Positions 45,290 through 55,600 of a stretch of 64,000 nt of DNA are shown here, one piece after another. Location of the stretch: positions 5,890,001 through 5,954,000 of the forward strand of contig NZ_CP006704.1 in assembly GCF_000739375.1 (NCBI RefSeq), read 5' to 3'. The position numbers and the translations under genes are program-made. The first letter of the stretch is position 1; each line of letters opens with the position of its first letter. This DNA is from Comamonas testosteroni TK102 (GTDB taxonomy: Bacteria > Pseudomonadota > Gammaproteobacteria > Burkholderiales > Burkholderiaceae_C). The notes beneath the pieces are model-generated. The model was not told the DNA's origin and ran no database searches. It was given only the letters and a program-made list of their open reading frames with translations.

Positions 45290-46483
45290 ATGGTGCCCAC
45301 CGCCTCCCAAGATGCGCACCATGCCTGGCCCGATGCCGAGACCCTGGCCTGGCTGCGCCTGCTCTTGACGCCCGGCCTGGGGCGCACCACGGCACGCCGG
45401 CTGCTGACCAGGGCCGGCAGTGCCGAGGCGGTCTGGCGGCTGCCGCCGTCCATCTGGGCGGAATGTGCCAGCCAGGCCCAGATCAAGGCCGGATCCGAAC
45501 CTCCCGCCGACTGGGAACAGCATTGCAGCGCACTGGCCAGCTGGCTGGCCTCCCCCGCGCCGGGGCTGCTGCACACCGTGATCCATCTGGGCCACCCCCA
45601 ATATCCTGACTGCCTGCTGCAGACCGAAGATCCGCCCCTGCTGCTGTTTGTCCAGGGATCGGCGACCTTGCTGGTATCTGCCCGGCCCTGGTTTCCCTAT
45701 CCTTGCACCCTGGCCATGGTGGGCAGCCGCAATCCCTCGGCCCAGGGCCTCATCAATGCACGCAGCATGGCGCAGGCACTGGCCGAACAAGGCCTGTGCA
45801 TTGTCTCGGGTCTGGCACGCGGCATCGATGCAGCCGCCCATGAGGGAGCGCTTCAAGCCCGTTCAGGCACACACCCCTGCACGATTGCCGTGGTCGGCAC
45901 CGGGCTGGATCAGGTCTATCCGCGCGCTCACGCCAGACTGGCGCAGCAAATTGCGCTACACGGCTTGGTCATCAGCGAATACCCGCTGGGCAGCGGTCCC
46001 CTTGCCCAGCATTTTCCGCAGCGCAACCGCATCATTTCGGGCCTGTCGCAAGGCACGCTGGTGGTGGAGGCCGCCCTGCAGTCGGGCTCGCTGATCACGG
46101 CCCGACTGGCCAGCGAACAGGGGCGTGAAGTCTTTGCCATTCCAGGCTCCATCCACGCACCGCAGTCCAAGGGCTGCCATGCGCTGATACGCCAGGGAGC
46201 CAAGCTGGTGGAAACTGCCGACAACGTGCTCGAAGAGCTTCAGGGGCTGGAACCCGCTCCAATCCAAGCTGAACAGGCGCAGGAAGCCACCGGAAATAAG
46301 ACATCCATATCCGAGCACCCGCTGCTGCAGGCGCTGGGCCATGATCCCATGACGCTGGAGTCCTTGAGCGATCGCACGGGCTGGGATGCCGCCCATCTTC
46401 AGGCGCAGCTGATGGAGCTGGAGTTCGACGGCCTGGTCGCGCGCCTGCCGGGCGGCCTGTACCAGCGACTCACACAAGGCTGA
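45290..46483 (+). CDS. dprA: DNA-processing protein DprA
   Basis: 397 residues. The Rossmann-like domain carries MVGSRNPSAQG, SGLARGIDAAAHEGAL and GTGLDQVYP, which bind incoming single-stranded DNA. The C-terminal ~65 residues form a winged helix (DPMTLESLSDRTGWD, FDGLVARLPGGLYQR). DprA loads RecA on transforming DNA. No other competence gene lies in the window. Confidence 0.96.
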   Translation: MVPTASQDAHHAWPDAETLAWLRLLLTPGLGRTTARRLLTRAGSAEAVWRLPPSIWAECASQAQIKAGSEPPADWEQHCSALASWLASPAPGLLHTVIHLGHPQYPDCLLQTEDPPLLLFVQGSATLLVSARPWFPYPCTLAMVGSRNPSAQGLINARSMAQALAEQGLCIVSGLARGIDAAAHEGALQARSGTHPCTIAVVGTGLDQVYPRAHARLAQQIALHGLVISEYPLGSGPLAQHFPQRNRIISGLSQGTLVVEAALQSGSLITARLASEQGREVFAIPGSIHAPQSKGCHALIRQGAKLVETADNVLEELQGLEPAPIQAEQAQEATGNKTSISEHPLLQALGHDPMTLESLSDRTGWDAAHLQAQLMELEFDGLVARLPGGLYQRLTQG

Positions 46484-46545
46484 AACGCCCCGGAACTCGC
46501 GCCCCTGCGCAAAGAGACACCGGGAGGATGCCTCGCGCCTGTGGG

Positions 46546-48936
46546 TCAGGCCAGCCTTTCCGGATTCGCCTGAATCTTCTGCAGCGCATCGCGTGTGGCG
46601 CGCACCGTCAGTGCCTCGGCGTCATGCACGGCCAGCAGGCCGGCCTGCAGATAGGTGGCCATGCGCTGCGCCTGCAGCAGATAGCAATGGCCATCCAGCG
46701 AGGCGAACAGGTGCAAATGCCGGCGACGGCTGTGCCAGACATATTGCACCTGTACGCGGCTGCCGTTGTGGTCCAGCGTGAACCAGCGGCCGCTTTCCAG
46801 CGATCGGGCCCACTCCAGCATCGCCGGCTCCACCGGGCTGTCCGTGTTGGGAATGACGTTCAGGTCGCCCGCATCCACCCCCAGCATCAGTTCTATGCTC
46901 TCGCTGGACAGCGGCATATCGTCGAGCGTCCCATCCTCGCTGATGTATTTTTCCAGCTCCGACAGACGCTTGGCCATGGCCTCGATACGCTCGGCCGGAA
47001 TGGCCGCAGTCTTGGACATGAAGGCCTGCGCCAGCGTATCGGTCAATACCTTGATCGCGGTCGACTGCGCATCGCCCGTCACGCTCACCAGCTCCAGCCC
47101 TTCGCGCAAGGTCTGCAGCAAGGTCGGCAGGCCCTGGATGACGCGCGCACGCTCCTGACGCGACGGCTTGGCACTGGCCGACCAGACCAGCTCGCTGGCC
47201 GCCTGCTTGAAGCGCATGGCCCGCGCATCCTTGGCGCCATAGCGCACGGTGGCCATGGCCAGCACATCGGCCCAGGACTTGAAGAGAAAGTCGCGCACCT
47301 CTTCGCGCACCGGCATATCGGTGAGCATATTGCGCAGCTCGATGGTGTACTGGATGGCCAGCGTTTCCTTCTGCTCCACCTGCTGGGCCACGCTGGTGAT
47401 CTTGGCCGTGGACCGGTTCTGGGCAAAGTGCTTGGTGAGAAAGGCCTCGAACTCGCGCAGCACCAGGGCGAAGACCTTCTGCCCGGTTTCAGGGTACTGC
47501 TCTATCACCTGTACCACGCGGCGAATCTCTGTCTCCAGCGCATTGCCGTTGATGCTGCTGGCATCGAAGCCCATGACGCAGGAGCCCATGCGGTCGATCA
47601 ACTTGCGCGCCGGGTGATTCAGGTCGCTGAAGAACTGTGGCTCGGCCAGGGCCACGCGCAGCACCGGCACCTGCAGGCGCGCGAACCAGACACGAATGGA
47701 CGGCGGCAGCCGGTCTTCCGAAAGAATGCTCTGGAACATCAGCGCCACCACCTCGATGGTCGCCTTCTCCCCCGTGGTCTGGGCCTTTTGCTTCCAGTCG
47801 GCCGAGCGCTCGCGCACCTGATTGACCAACTGGCCGATCGCTGCCGGGCTGTAGTCCAGGACAGGCATGGCCATGGCCGAACCGGCCGCAGCCGGATACC
47901 GGGCCTGGAGCTCGGCCGCCATCAGCTGTTGCTGCTCCTGCAGCGCCTGGGCCAAGGCGGCAGAGGCCGGAGGCATGGGAACCAGCGGGGCGCCGGGCAT
48001 CAGGCCTGGAATGCCGACCGCCGGCTGGCTCAGCACCTGGCGCAGCTGATTCATGGCATCCAGCGCGCGATGGCGCGCCCGCGCCAGCATGCCGAGACCG
48101 GCGCTGGCGCCTGGCGGCAGGGCAAAACCCGGCTCGGCGCCGAAGCCTGCCGCCATGCCTGCGGGCATGAACTGCTGCATGGCAGAGCTGCTCCAGCCGG
48201 TCTCGGCAGCATGGCCAAAGCCGCTGGCGCCGCCCAGAGGCATGGCGCCGGTAGACGGGCCGCCCTCCGTGCGCTTCACCCGCAGCGGGGCATCCTGGGC
48301 CTTGCTGACGCCTTTGGCATCCAGCAGCTTGTGCAAAATGCCGTATTCGGACTCCATCAACGGCGCCAGCGCATTCTGCAAAGGCTCCACGGCCCGCAGC
48401 AAATGCTTGCGCTCCATGCCGCAGCTCAGCCATTGCTCGACCAGATGCAGGCAAATGGTCTCGGCCCGGAACATGTCCCGGGAAGGCAGCTCATGCCCTT
48501 CCAGTGCCTGCATGCGCAGGCGCATGGCCTCGAAACCTGGCTGCAGCGTCTCTCCCATGGCCAGGGCCATGCGGGAGGCCAGAATCTTGTTTTCGACGAC
48601 ATCGTCGCTGAGCAGCTCGAAGTTCAGCGGAGCCGATCCCGAAGCACTGCTCTCCCCTGCTTGGGAAGGCGGCTTGCGCGCAGCCTGCTGCAGCGCCTGC
48701 GAACAAGCCTGTACCCAGGCGTCCTTGTGCTGCTGAAAGCCGACCCAGGCTTCGCGCCACTCCTGCATCTCCCTGGCCGTGGAGACGACGCCGGTCTGGT
48801 TGGCAAGAAATTCATCCAGCTGCTGGGCGACCTTGGGCAGGCCCTGGCAAATGCCATGGACCCAACGCAAACGCGCCTGCCAGCCCAGCTGTTGCGGGGC
48901 CGCAGGCGCGGTGGAGGAAGACTGCGATGGAGCCAT
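46546..48936 (-). CDS. DUF1631 family protein
   Basis: 796 residues, largely alpha-helical and Ala/Gln/Leu-rich, without signal peptide or membrane segment. Long conserved-looking blocks such as WFARLQVPVLRVAL and HPARKLIDRMG match the DUF1631 family of beta- and gammaproteobacteria. The C-terminal ~120 residues (LESGRWFTLDHNGSRVQVQYVW...) resemble a PilZ-like barrel seen in some members, though no RxxxR motif is clear. It converges with dprA. Function unknown. Confidence 0.88.
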   Translation of the reverse strand: MAPSQSSSTAPAAPQQLGWQARLRWVHGICQGLPKVAQQLDEFLANQTGVVSTAREMQEWREAWVGFQQHKDAWVQACSQALQQAARKPPSQAGESSASGSAPLNFELLSDDVVENKILASRMALAMGETLQPGFEAMRLRMQALEGHELPSRDMFRAETICLHLVEQWLSCGMERKHLLRAVEPLQNALAPLMESEYGILHKLLDAKGVSKAQDAPLRVKRTEGGPSTGAMPLGGASGFGHAAETGWSSSAMQQFMPAGMAAGFGAEPGFALPPGASAGLGMLARARHRALDAMNQLRQVLSQPAVGIPGLMPGAPLVPMPPASAALAQALQEQQQLMAAELQARYPAAAGSAMAMPVLDYSPAAIGQLVNQVRERSADWKQKAQTTGEKATIEVVALMFQSILSEDRLPPSIRVWFARLQVPVLRVALAEPQFFSDLNHPARKLIDRMGSCVMGFDASSINGNALETEIRRVVQVIEQYPETGQKVFALVLREFEAFLTKHFAQNRSTAKITSVAQQVEQKETLAIQYTIELRNMLTDMPVREEVRDFLFKSWADVLAMATVRYGAKDARAMRFKQAASELVWSASAKPSRQERARVIQGLPTLLQTLREGLELVSVTGDAQSTAIKVLTDTLAQAFMSKTAAIPAERIEAMAKRLSELEKYISEDGTLDDMPLSSESIELMLGVDAGDLNVIPNTDSPVEPAMLEWARSLESGRWFTLDHNGSRVQVQYVWHSRRRHLHLFASLDGHCYLLQAQRMATYLQAGLLAVHDAEALTVRATRDALQKIQANPERLA

Positions 48937-48991
48937 TCCGTAAGTGTAAGTCGGCGGGAGCGGTTATGCGCCCGCCGTAATGGTCAAAGCG

Positions 48992-49948
48992 TCAGACCAC
49001 GGCTCCCGCGTTGGGATCGTTGGGGTCTTGCGAACCGGGCTTGGTCGGAGCCTTGACCAGATCCTCGCGCTTGACGCCCAGCCACATGGCAATGGCAGCC
49101 GCCACGAACACCGAGGAATAGATACCGAACAAGATGCCGATCGTCAGAGCCAGCGCAAAGTAGTGCAGGCTGGGGCCGCCGAAGAAGAACATGGACAGCA
49201 CCATGGCTTCGGTCGAAGCGTGGGTGATGATGGTTCGGCTCATGGTCGACGTGATGGCGTGATCGATCACCTCGTGCGTGCTGAGCTTGCGGAACTTGCG
49301 GAAGGCTTCGCGAATACGGTCGAAGATCACCACGGACTCATTGACCGAGTATCCCAGCACGGCCAGCACGCCCGCCAGCACGGAGAGCGAGAACTCCCAC
49401 TGGAAGAAGGCGAAGAAGCCCAGGATGATGATCACATCGTGCAAGTTGGCAATGATGGCCGCCACACCGAACTTCCACTCGAAGCGGAAGGCCAGATAGA
49501 TGATGATGCCCAGCACCACCATGCCCAGCGCCATCAGGCCGTTGTGCATCAGCTCATCACCCACCTGGGGGCCGACAAACTCGGTACGGCGCAGCGTGAC
49601 CTCTGCATCCTCGGCCTTCAGCGCAGTGATCACCTGCTCGCTTTGCTGGGCAGTCGTCACGCCCTTTTGCACGGGCAGACGGATCATCACATCCTTGGAT
49701 GTGCCGAAATTCTGCACGATCACATCGGCATAGCCGAGCTTGGAAACGGTTTCACGCACCTTGCCGATATCGGCCGGCTGGGTGTAGGCCACTTCCATGA
49801 CCGTACCGCCCGTGAACTCCACCGACAGATGCAGGCCGCGCGAGAACAGGAAGAAGACGGCCAGCGCAAAGGTGATGAAGGAGATCGCGTTGAAGACCAA
49901 CGCGTATCTCATGAACGGAATGTCTTTTTTGATGCGGAAGAACTCCAT
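48992..49948 (-). CDS. secF: Protein translocase subunit SecF
   Basis: 318 residues, six transmembrane segments and one periplasmic domain after the first helix. Typical motifs are GLHLSVEFTGGTVMEV and GYSVNESVVIFDRIRE. With SecD it uses the proton gradient to assist SecYEG export. It follows secD by 11 bases. Confidence 0.97.
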   Translation of the reverse strand: MEFFRIKKDIPFMRYALVFNAISFITFALAVFFLFSRGLHLSVEFTGGTVMEVAYTQPADIGKVRETVSKLGYADVIVQNFGTSKDVMIRLPVQKGVTTAQQSEQVITALKAEDAEVTLRRTEFVGPQVGDELMHNGLMALGMVVLGIIIYLAFRFEWKFGVAAIIANLHDVIIILGFFAFFQWEFSLSVLAGVLAVLGYSVNESVVIFDRIREAFRKFRKLSTHEVIDHAITSTMSRTIITHASTEAMVLSMFFFGGPSLHYFALALTIGILFGIYSSVFVAAAIAMWLGVKREDLVKAPTKPGSQDPNDPNAGAVV

Positions 49949-49959
49949 GATCTTCCTCC

Positions 49960-51858
49960 TTAGTTGTTGCTGCCGCGACCGGCCACGGAACGAAGACCCT
50001 CACCCTCAGGCCTCCAGACCTGACCGATGGAGACGCTCTTGAGCTTCTTCTTGCCGCCATACCAGAGGTTGACCAGGCCGCGAGAGAAGAACACGGCCGA
50101 GAACATGCTGGTCAGAATGCCGATGCAGTGCACCACGGCAAAACCGCGCACCACGCCCGAACCGAAGGCCAGCAGGGCCAGGCCGGCGATCAGCGTGGTC
50201 ACGTTGGAGTCCAGAATCGTGTGCCAGGCATTCTCGTAGCCGGCATGGATGGCCGCCTGGGGCGAGGCACCGGCACGCAGCTCTTCGCGGATGCGTTCGT
50301 TGATCAGCACGTTGGAGTCGATGGCAACGCCCAGCGCCAGCGCCATGGCAGCAATGCCGGGCAGGGTCAGCGTGGCTTGCAGCATGGACAAGATGGCCAA
50401 CAGCAGCAGCACGTTCACCGACAGGGCAATCGTGGAGAACACGCCGAACAGCATGTAGTACATGCACATGAAGGCTGCAATCGCCACCATGCCCCAGACC
50501 ACGGAGTGGATACCGCGGTTGATGTTGTCAGCACCCAGGCTCGGGCCGATGGTGTATTCCTCGATGATCTCCATGGGTGCGGCCAGCGAACCGGCGCGCA
50601 GCAGCAGCGAGGTGTCGTTGGCTTCCGCCGTGGTCATGCGTCCGGAGATCTGCACGCGGCCGCCGCCGATCTCGCCACGGATCACGGGAGCCGTCACCAC
50701 CTCGCCCTTGCCCTTTTCGAACAGGATGATGGCCATGCGCTTGCCCACGTTCTCGCGCGTCACGTCCTTGAAGATACGCGCGCCCTTGGCGTCCAGTGTC
50801 AGGTTGACGGTGGGCTCCTGGGTCTGGCTGTCAAAGCCGGGCTGGGCGTCCGTCAGATTCTCGCCGGTCAGCGTCACCTGCTTTTGCACGATGATGCTCT
50901 GGCCGTTGCGGTCCAGATACTTCTCGGAGCCGAAGGGCACGGGGCCGGAACCCATCTCGGCAGCACGCGCTTCGGCGGACTCGTCCACCATGCGCACTTC
51001 CAGCGTGGCGGTACGGCCCAGAATGTCCTTGGCCTTGGCTGTGTCCTGCACGCCGGGCAGCTGCACCACGATGCGGTCCAGGCCCTGCTGCTGGATCACG
51101 GGCTCGGCCACGCCCAGCTCGTTGATACGGTTGTGCAGCGTGACGATGTTCTGCTTGAGCGCCTGCTCCTGCACCTTGCGCAGGGCCTCGGGCTTGATCG
51201 ATGCCACCAGCTTGAAGCCGGTGCCATCAGGCGAGGAAGTGGCCGTCAGATCGGGAAACTGGTCCGCGATCAGATTGCGCGCCGCCGTCAGCGTGGCTTC
51301 GTCGCGCACGCGGATGGTGACATTGTTGCCATCGCGGCTGACACCGCCGTGGCGGATGTTCTTGTCGCGCATGGTGGAGCGCAGATCGCCCGCATAGCTC
51401 TCTGCCTTCTTGGTCAGGGCCGCGGCCATGTCCACCTGCAGCATGAAGTGCACGCCGCCGCGCAGGTCCAGACCCAGATACATGGGCTTGGCACCGATGG
51501 CCGTCAGCCAGTCGGGCGAGCGCGACACCAGGTTCAGCGCCACGATGTAGGCGGGATCGGAGGGGTCGGCAACCAGGGCCTTCTGGATGACGTCCTTGGC
51601 CTTGAGCTGCTCATCGGGCGTATCGAAGCGGGCGCGCACCGAAGTGCCCTCCAGCGACAGCGAAGTGGCTTTGACGCTGGCCGCGCTCAAGGCGGATTCC
51701 ACCTTTTGCAGCACGGCGTTGTCCACCTTCACAGTGGACTTGGCCGAGGACACCTGCACCGCAGGCGCTTCACCAAAGAAATTGGGCAGGGTGTAGAGCA
51801 CCCCCACCAGCAGCGCGATCACGATGATCGCGTACTTCCAGACCGGGTATCGGTTCAT
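49960..51858 (-). CDS. secD: Protein translocase subunit SecD
   Basis: 632 residues. The order is one N-terminal helix, a large periplasmic domain (LGLDLRGGVHFMLQVD at its start), then five helices with GVAIDSNVLINERIREE. ATG 51858 is chosen; an upstream in-frame start lacks support. It is the middle gene of yajC-secD-secF. Confidence 0.97.
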   Translation of the reverse strand: MNRYPVWKYAIIVIALLVGVLYTLPNFFGEAPAVQVSSAKSTVKVDNAVLQKVESALSAASVKATSLSLEGTSVRARFDTPDEQLKAKDVIQKALVADPSDPAYIVALNLVSRSPDWLTAIGAKPMYLGLDLRGGVHFMLQVDMAAALTKKAESYAGDLRSTMRDKNIRHGGVSRDGNNVTIRVRDEATLTAARNLIADQFPDLTATSSPDGTGFKLVASIKPEALRKVQEQALKQNIVTLHNRINELGVAEPVIQQQGLDRIVVQLPGVQDTAKAKDILGRTATLEVRMVDESAEARAAEMGSGPVPFGSEKYLDRNGQSIIVQKQVTLTGENLTDAQPGFDSQTQEPTVNLTLDAKGARIFKDVTRENVGKRMAIILFEKGKGEVVTAPVIRGEIGGGRVQISGRMTTAEANDTSLLLRAGSLAAPMEIIEEYTIGPSLGADNINRGIHSVVWGMVAIAAFMCMYYMLFGVFSTIALSVNVLLLLAILSMLQATLTLPGIAAMALALGVAIDSNVLINERIREELRAGASPQAAIHAGYENAWHTILDSNVTTLIAGLALLAFGSGVVRGFAVVHCIGILTSMFSAVFFSRGLVNLWYGGKKKLKSVSIGQVWRPEGEGLRSVAGRGSNN

Positions 51859-51946
51859 GATCGCGCTCTTTTTTTTACAGCAACGCACAACGGGTACGCA
51901 CACTCTGTTCGAGCGCCGTACCCCTCAAAATCCACAGCGGACAGGC

Positions 51947-52279
51947 TTACTTGGCCGTGCCCTTGGGCAGCACTTGCACCACAGCCGAGCGCTGGATCTG
52001 GACTTCCACGCCGGAAGCCACTTCGATGTAGATGAATTGCTCGGCCATGCGGGTCACGGTGCCGATGATGCCGCCGGCGGTAGCCACTTCGTCACCCTTG
52101 GCCAGCGCGTCGATCATGGAACGGTGTTCCTTCTGGCGCTTCATCTGGGGACGAATCATCACGAAGTACAGCACCACGAACATCAGCACCAGAGGCAGCA
52201 TGCCGGTGAGCGAACCCATGAAGCCACCTTCAGCAGCGGCAGCAGGAGCGGTCTGGGCGAAAGCAGAAGAAATGAACAC
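51947..52279 (-). CDS. yajC: Preprotein translocase subunit YajC
   Basis: 110 residues from a GTG start with CGGAG nine bases upstream. One hydrophobic helix (LPLVLMFVVLYFVMI) is followed by RPQMKRQKEHRSM and a small soluble domain, as in other YajC proteins. It heads yajC-secD-secF; tgt, common upstream elsewhere, is absent. Confidence 0.95.
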   Translation of the reverse strand: MFISSAFAQTAPAAAAEGGFMGSLTGMLPLVLMFVVLYFVMIRPQMKRQKEHRSMIDALAKGDEVATAGGIIGTVTRMAEQFIYIEVASGVEVQIQRSAVVQVLPKGTAK

Positions 52280-52469
52280 GAAAAAGACTCCGAAAGAGTG
52301 AATTTGTCAGGAACAGGTCCCGGCAGGCGCACGGTTGCGCGTCTAGCCAGGTCAGCGGGACATTGTATTCGGCTGGCTTGCGCCCAAGATTTGCATGGGC
52401 AGCCGCGCAGCACAGGCATTCCCTGATGCGATGGAGGCCTCCCTTCCCACATCAACAAAGCCCACAAAA

Positions 52470-52559
52470 ATCATAGCTATCAGCGCATCAATTGCATTGT
52501 TTTCTGACTGTTTTATATTTAAATATCAGTCAATACAAGCGCTGGCAGCTATCAATTTT
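52470..52559. repeat. AT-rich inverted repeat R3, copy at 52.5 kb
   Basis: The outer arms are TCATAGCTATCAGCGC and GCGCTGGCAGCTATCAATT; the inner region holds TGACTG...CAGTCA around an AT-rich loop. It is one of the clearest copies. Confidence 0.7.
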
Positions 52560-52600
52560 CGATAAACCACCGCCAGCACCACGCCTGTGGCCATGAATAC

Positions 52601-52624
52601 AAAGGCCGGGTTGCCCCGGCCTTG
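52601..52624 (-). terminator. Hairpin after the indolepyruvate oxidoreductase gene
   Basis: AAGGCCGGG and CCCGGCCTT form a 9 bp stem; on the minus strand TTTGTAT follows. Weak U-run. Confidence 0.5.
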
Positions 52625-52645
52625 TTCTGATGCGCTTTGGCGCAA

Positions 52646-55600
52646 TTAGTTCACTGCCATCCGCAGGACTGCTGCAGCCGCGGGCGCCGCAACGCCGTTC
52701 CAGCGCGTCATCAGCGCCTGCCACTTGATGCGTGCCGCCGCCAGATGGTGCTCCTTCACATGGCCGTAGCCGCGAATGTCCTCGGGGATGGAGGCGATCT
52801 CCACGGCCAGCGCCAGCTTGTCGGCCGTCAGGCCCGTCAGCAGGGTGTCGATGCACTGGCGGTATTCGACGATCAGGGCGCGCTCGGTACGGCGCTCCTC
52901 GGTGCGGCCGAAGGGATCGAGCACCGTGCCGCGCAATCCCTTCATGCCGGCCAGCCAGCCCATGGCCTTGCGCATCCAGGGGCCATAGGACTTTTTCAGC
53001 AGATGGCCCTGCTCGTCCTTCCTGGCAAAGCCGGGGGGCGCGAGGTGATGCACGAGCTTGTAGTCGCCCTCGAACATGTCGCTGATCTTCTGGGTGAACG
53101 CCGCCTGCGTGTGCAGACGCGCCACCTCGTACTCGTCCTTGTACGCCATCAGCTTGAACAGATAGCGCGCCACAGCCTGGGACAGGCGCGTGCCCTGGGC
53201 CAGCGGCTCTTCCGCCGCGCGCACCTTGGCCACGAAGTCGCGGTACTGCTGGGCATAGGCCGCGTTCTGGTAGGCCGTGAGAAACTCCACACGCTTGTCC
53301 AGCATTTCCTCGAGCGACGGCTTCTTGACGAACTGGATCACCTGCGATGCCTGATACAGAGCGCGCACGGCCTCCAGATCGTGGGCGCAGCGGCGGCCCC
53401 ATTCAAAGGCCTCCTGATTGCGCGCCACCTGCACGCCGTTGAGCTCCATGGCGCGCATCAGCGAGGCATGGCTCAGCGGCACCTTGCCCTTTTGCCAGGC
53501 GTAGCCCAGCATCATGGGATTGGCGTAGATGCTGTCGCCCAGCAGGGCCGTGGAGGCCTTCTCGGCGTCGAAACTGCCCAGGGCGCCATGCCCCACGGCC
53601 TCGGCCAGTGCCGTGGCGCAGCGTGCGGCAGGCGACTGCCAGTCGGGGTTGCCCACAAAGCTGGCCGTGGGCGCGGCATGGCTGTTGAGCGCCACATAGG
53701 TGCGCCCCGGCTGCATCACCGACAAGGTGGTGGGCGTGGCCGCCACGATGGGGTCGCAGCCGATGACCAGATCGGCCTTGGCCATGTCCACCTTGGTGGT
53801 GTAGATGGCATCGGCGCGGTTGGCGATCTGGATATGGCTCCAGGTGGAGCCGCCTTTTTGCGCCAGACCGGCCGCATCCTGGGTGACCACGCCCTTGCCC
53901 TCCAGGTGCGCGGCCATGCCCAGCAGCGAGCCGATGGTGATCACGCCCGTGCCGCCGACACCGGCCACCACGATGCCCCAGGCCTGCTCGGCCACGGGCA
54001 GCACGGGCTCGGGAATACTGGGCAGGGCTTCCAGGCTGCCCTTCTTGTCCTGCTTGGGCTTCTTGAGCTGACCGCCCTCGACGGTGACGAAGCTGGGGCA
54101 GAAGCCCTTGACGCAGGAATAGTCCTTGTTGCAGCTGTTCTGGTTGATGCGGCGCTTGCGGCCGAACTCGGTCTCCACGGGCTCCACCGACAGACAGTTG
54201 GACTGCACCGAGCAATCGCCACAGCCCTCGCAGACCAGCTCGTTGATGACCACGGTCTTGTCGGGCGTGCTCAGCACGCCGCGTTTGCGGCGGCGGCGCT
54301 TTTCCGTGGCGCAGGTCTGGTCGTAGATGATGATCGTGCAGCCCTTGAGCTCGCGGAACTGGCGCTGGATCGCATCCAGCTCGTCGCGGTGGTGCACGGT
54401 CACGCCCTCGCCCAGCTTCACGCCATCGTATTTCTCGGGCTCGTCGGTGACGATGACCAGTTTGCGCACGCCTTCGGAGAGCAGGCTGTTCATGATCTGC
54501 AGCACCGAATGGCCTTCAGGCCGCTCGCCCACGCGCTGGCCGCCCGTCATGGCCACGGCGTCGTTGTAGAGCACCTTGTAGGTGATGTTGGTGCCGGCCG
54601 CGATGCTCTGGCGGATGGCCAGCAGCCCGCTGTGGAAATAGGTGCCGTCGCCCAGATTGGCGAAGACATGGGCCTCTGTGGTGAAAGGCGCCTGGCCCAC
54701 CCAGGTCACGCCCTCGCCGCCCATTTGCGTGAAGGTGCTGGTGCGGCGGTCTGGCATCCAGGTGGTCATGTAGTGGCAGCCGATGCCGGCCACGGCGCGC
54801 GAGCCTTCGGGCACGCGTGTCGAGGTGTTGTGCGGGCAGCCGCTGCAGAACCAGGGCGTGCGGTCGCCCGTGGAGACTTCCTTGGCCGCCTTGATCGCCG
54901 CTTCGCGGGCGTCGAGCACGGCCAGACGCTGCTGCATGCGCGTTTGCACATGCTCGGGCACGCCCAGCTTATTCAGGCGCTGGGCAATGGCGCGCGCAAT
55001 GATGGCGGGGGTCAGATCGGCCGTGGGGCGCAGCAGCCAGTCGGTGCTGGGGTTGGGCAGCGACCATTCGCCACCATGCTCGTCGCTGAACTTGCCCACC
55101 ACATTGGGGCGCACGTCGTCGCGCCAGTTGTAGAGCTCTTCCTTGATCTGGTATTCGATGACCTGGCGCTTTTCCTCGACCACCAGAATCTCCTGCAGGC
55201 CGCGTGCGAAATCGCGCGTGATGGTGGCCTCCAGCGGCCAGACCACGTTGACCTTGTGCAGCCTGATGCCCAGTTGGTGGCAGGTGTCCTCGTCCAGCCC
55301 CAGATCGGCCATGGCCTGGCGCGTGTCGTTATAGGCCTTGCCGCTGGCGATGATGCCGAAGCGGTCGTTGGGCCCCTCGATCACGTTGTGGTTGAGCTTG
55401 TTGGCGCGCACATAGGCCAGGGCCGCATACCACTTGTAGTTCATCAGCCGCGCTTCCTGCTCCAGCGGCGGATCGGGCCAGCGGATATGCAGGCCGCCGT
55501 CCGGCATCTGAAAGTCTTCGGGCAGGATGATGTTGACGCGATCCGGGTCCACCAGGACCGATGAGGAGGACTCCACCACCTCCTGGATCGTCTTCATGCC

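Larger units (their letters stand above)
52280..52645. other. Intergenic region between yajC and the indolepyruvate oxidoreductase gene
   Basis: 366 bp with no credible gene. The right part (from yajC) should hold the yajC promoter; then come the R3 repeat and a GC hairpin near the oxidoreductase stop. Confidence 0.6.

Noticed and set aside
52637..55564. Very long open frame (975 codons) on the + strand opposite the indolepyruvate oxidoreductase gene
   Set aside because: It is the antisense shadow of a GC-rich gene with third-position GC bias; its translation is His/Gly/Arg-rich and low-complexity, while the minus frame shows clear domains.
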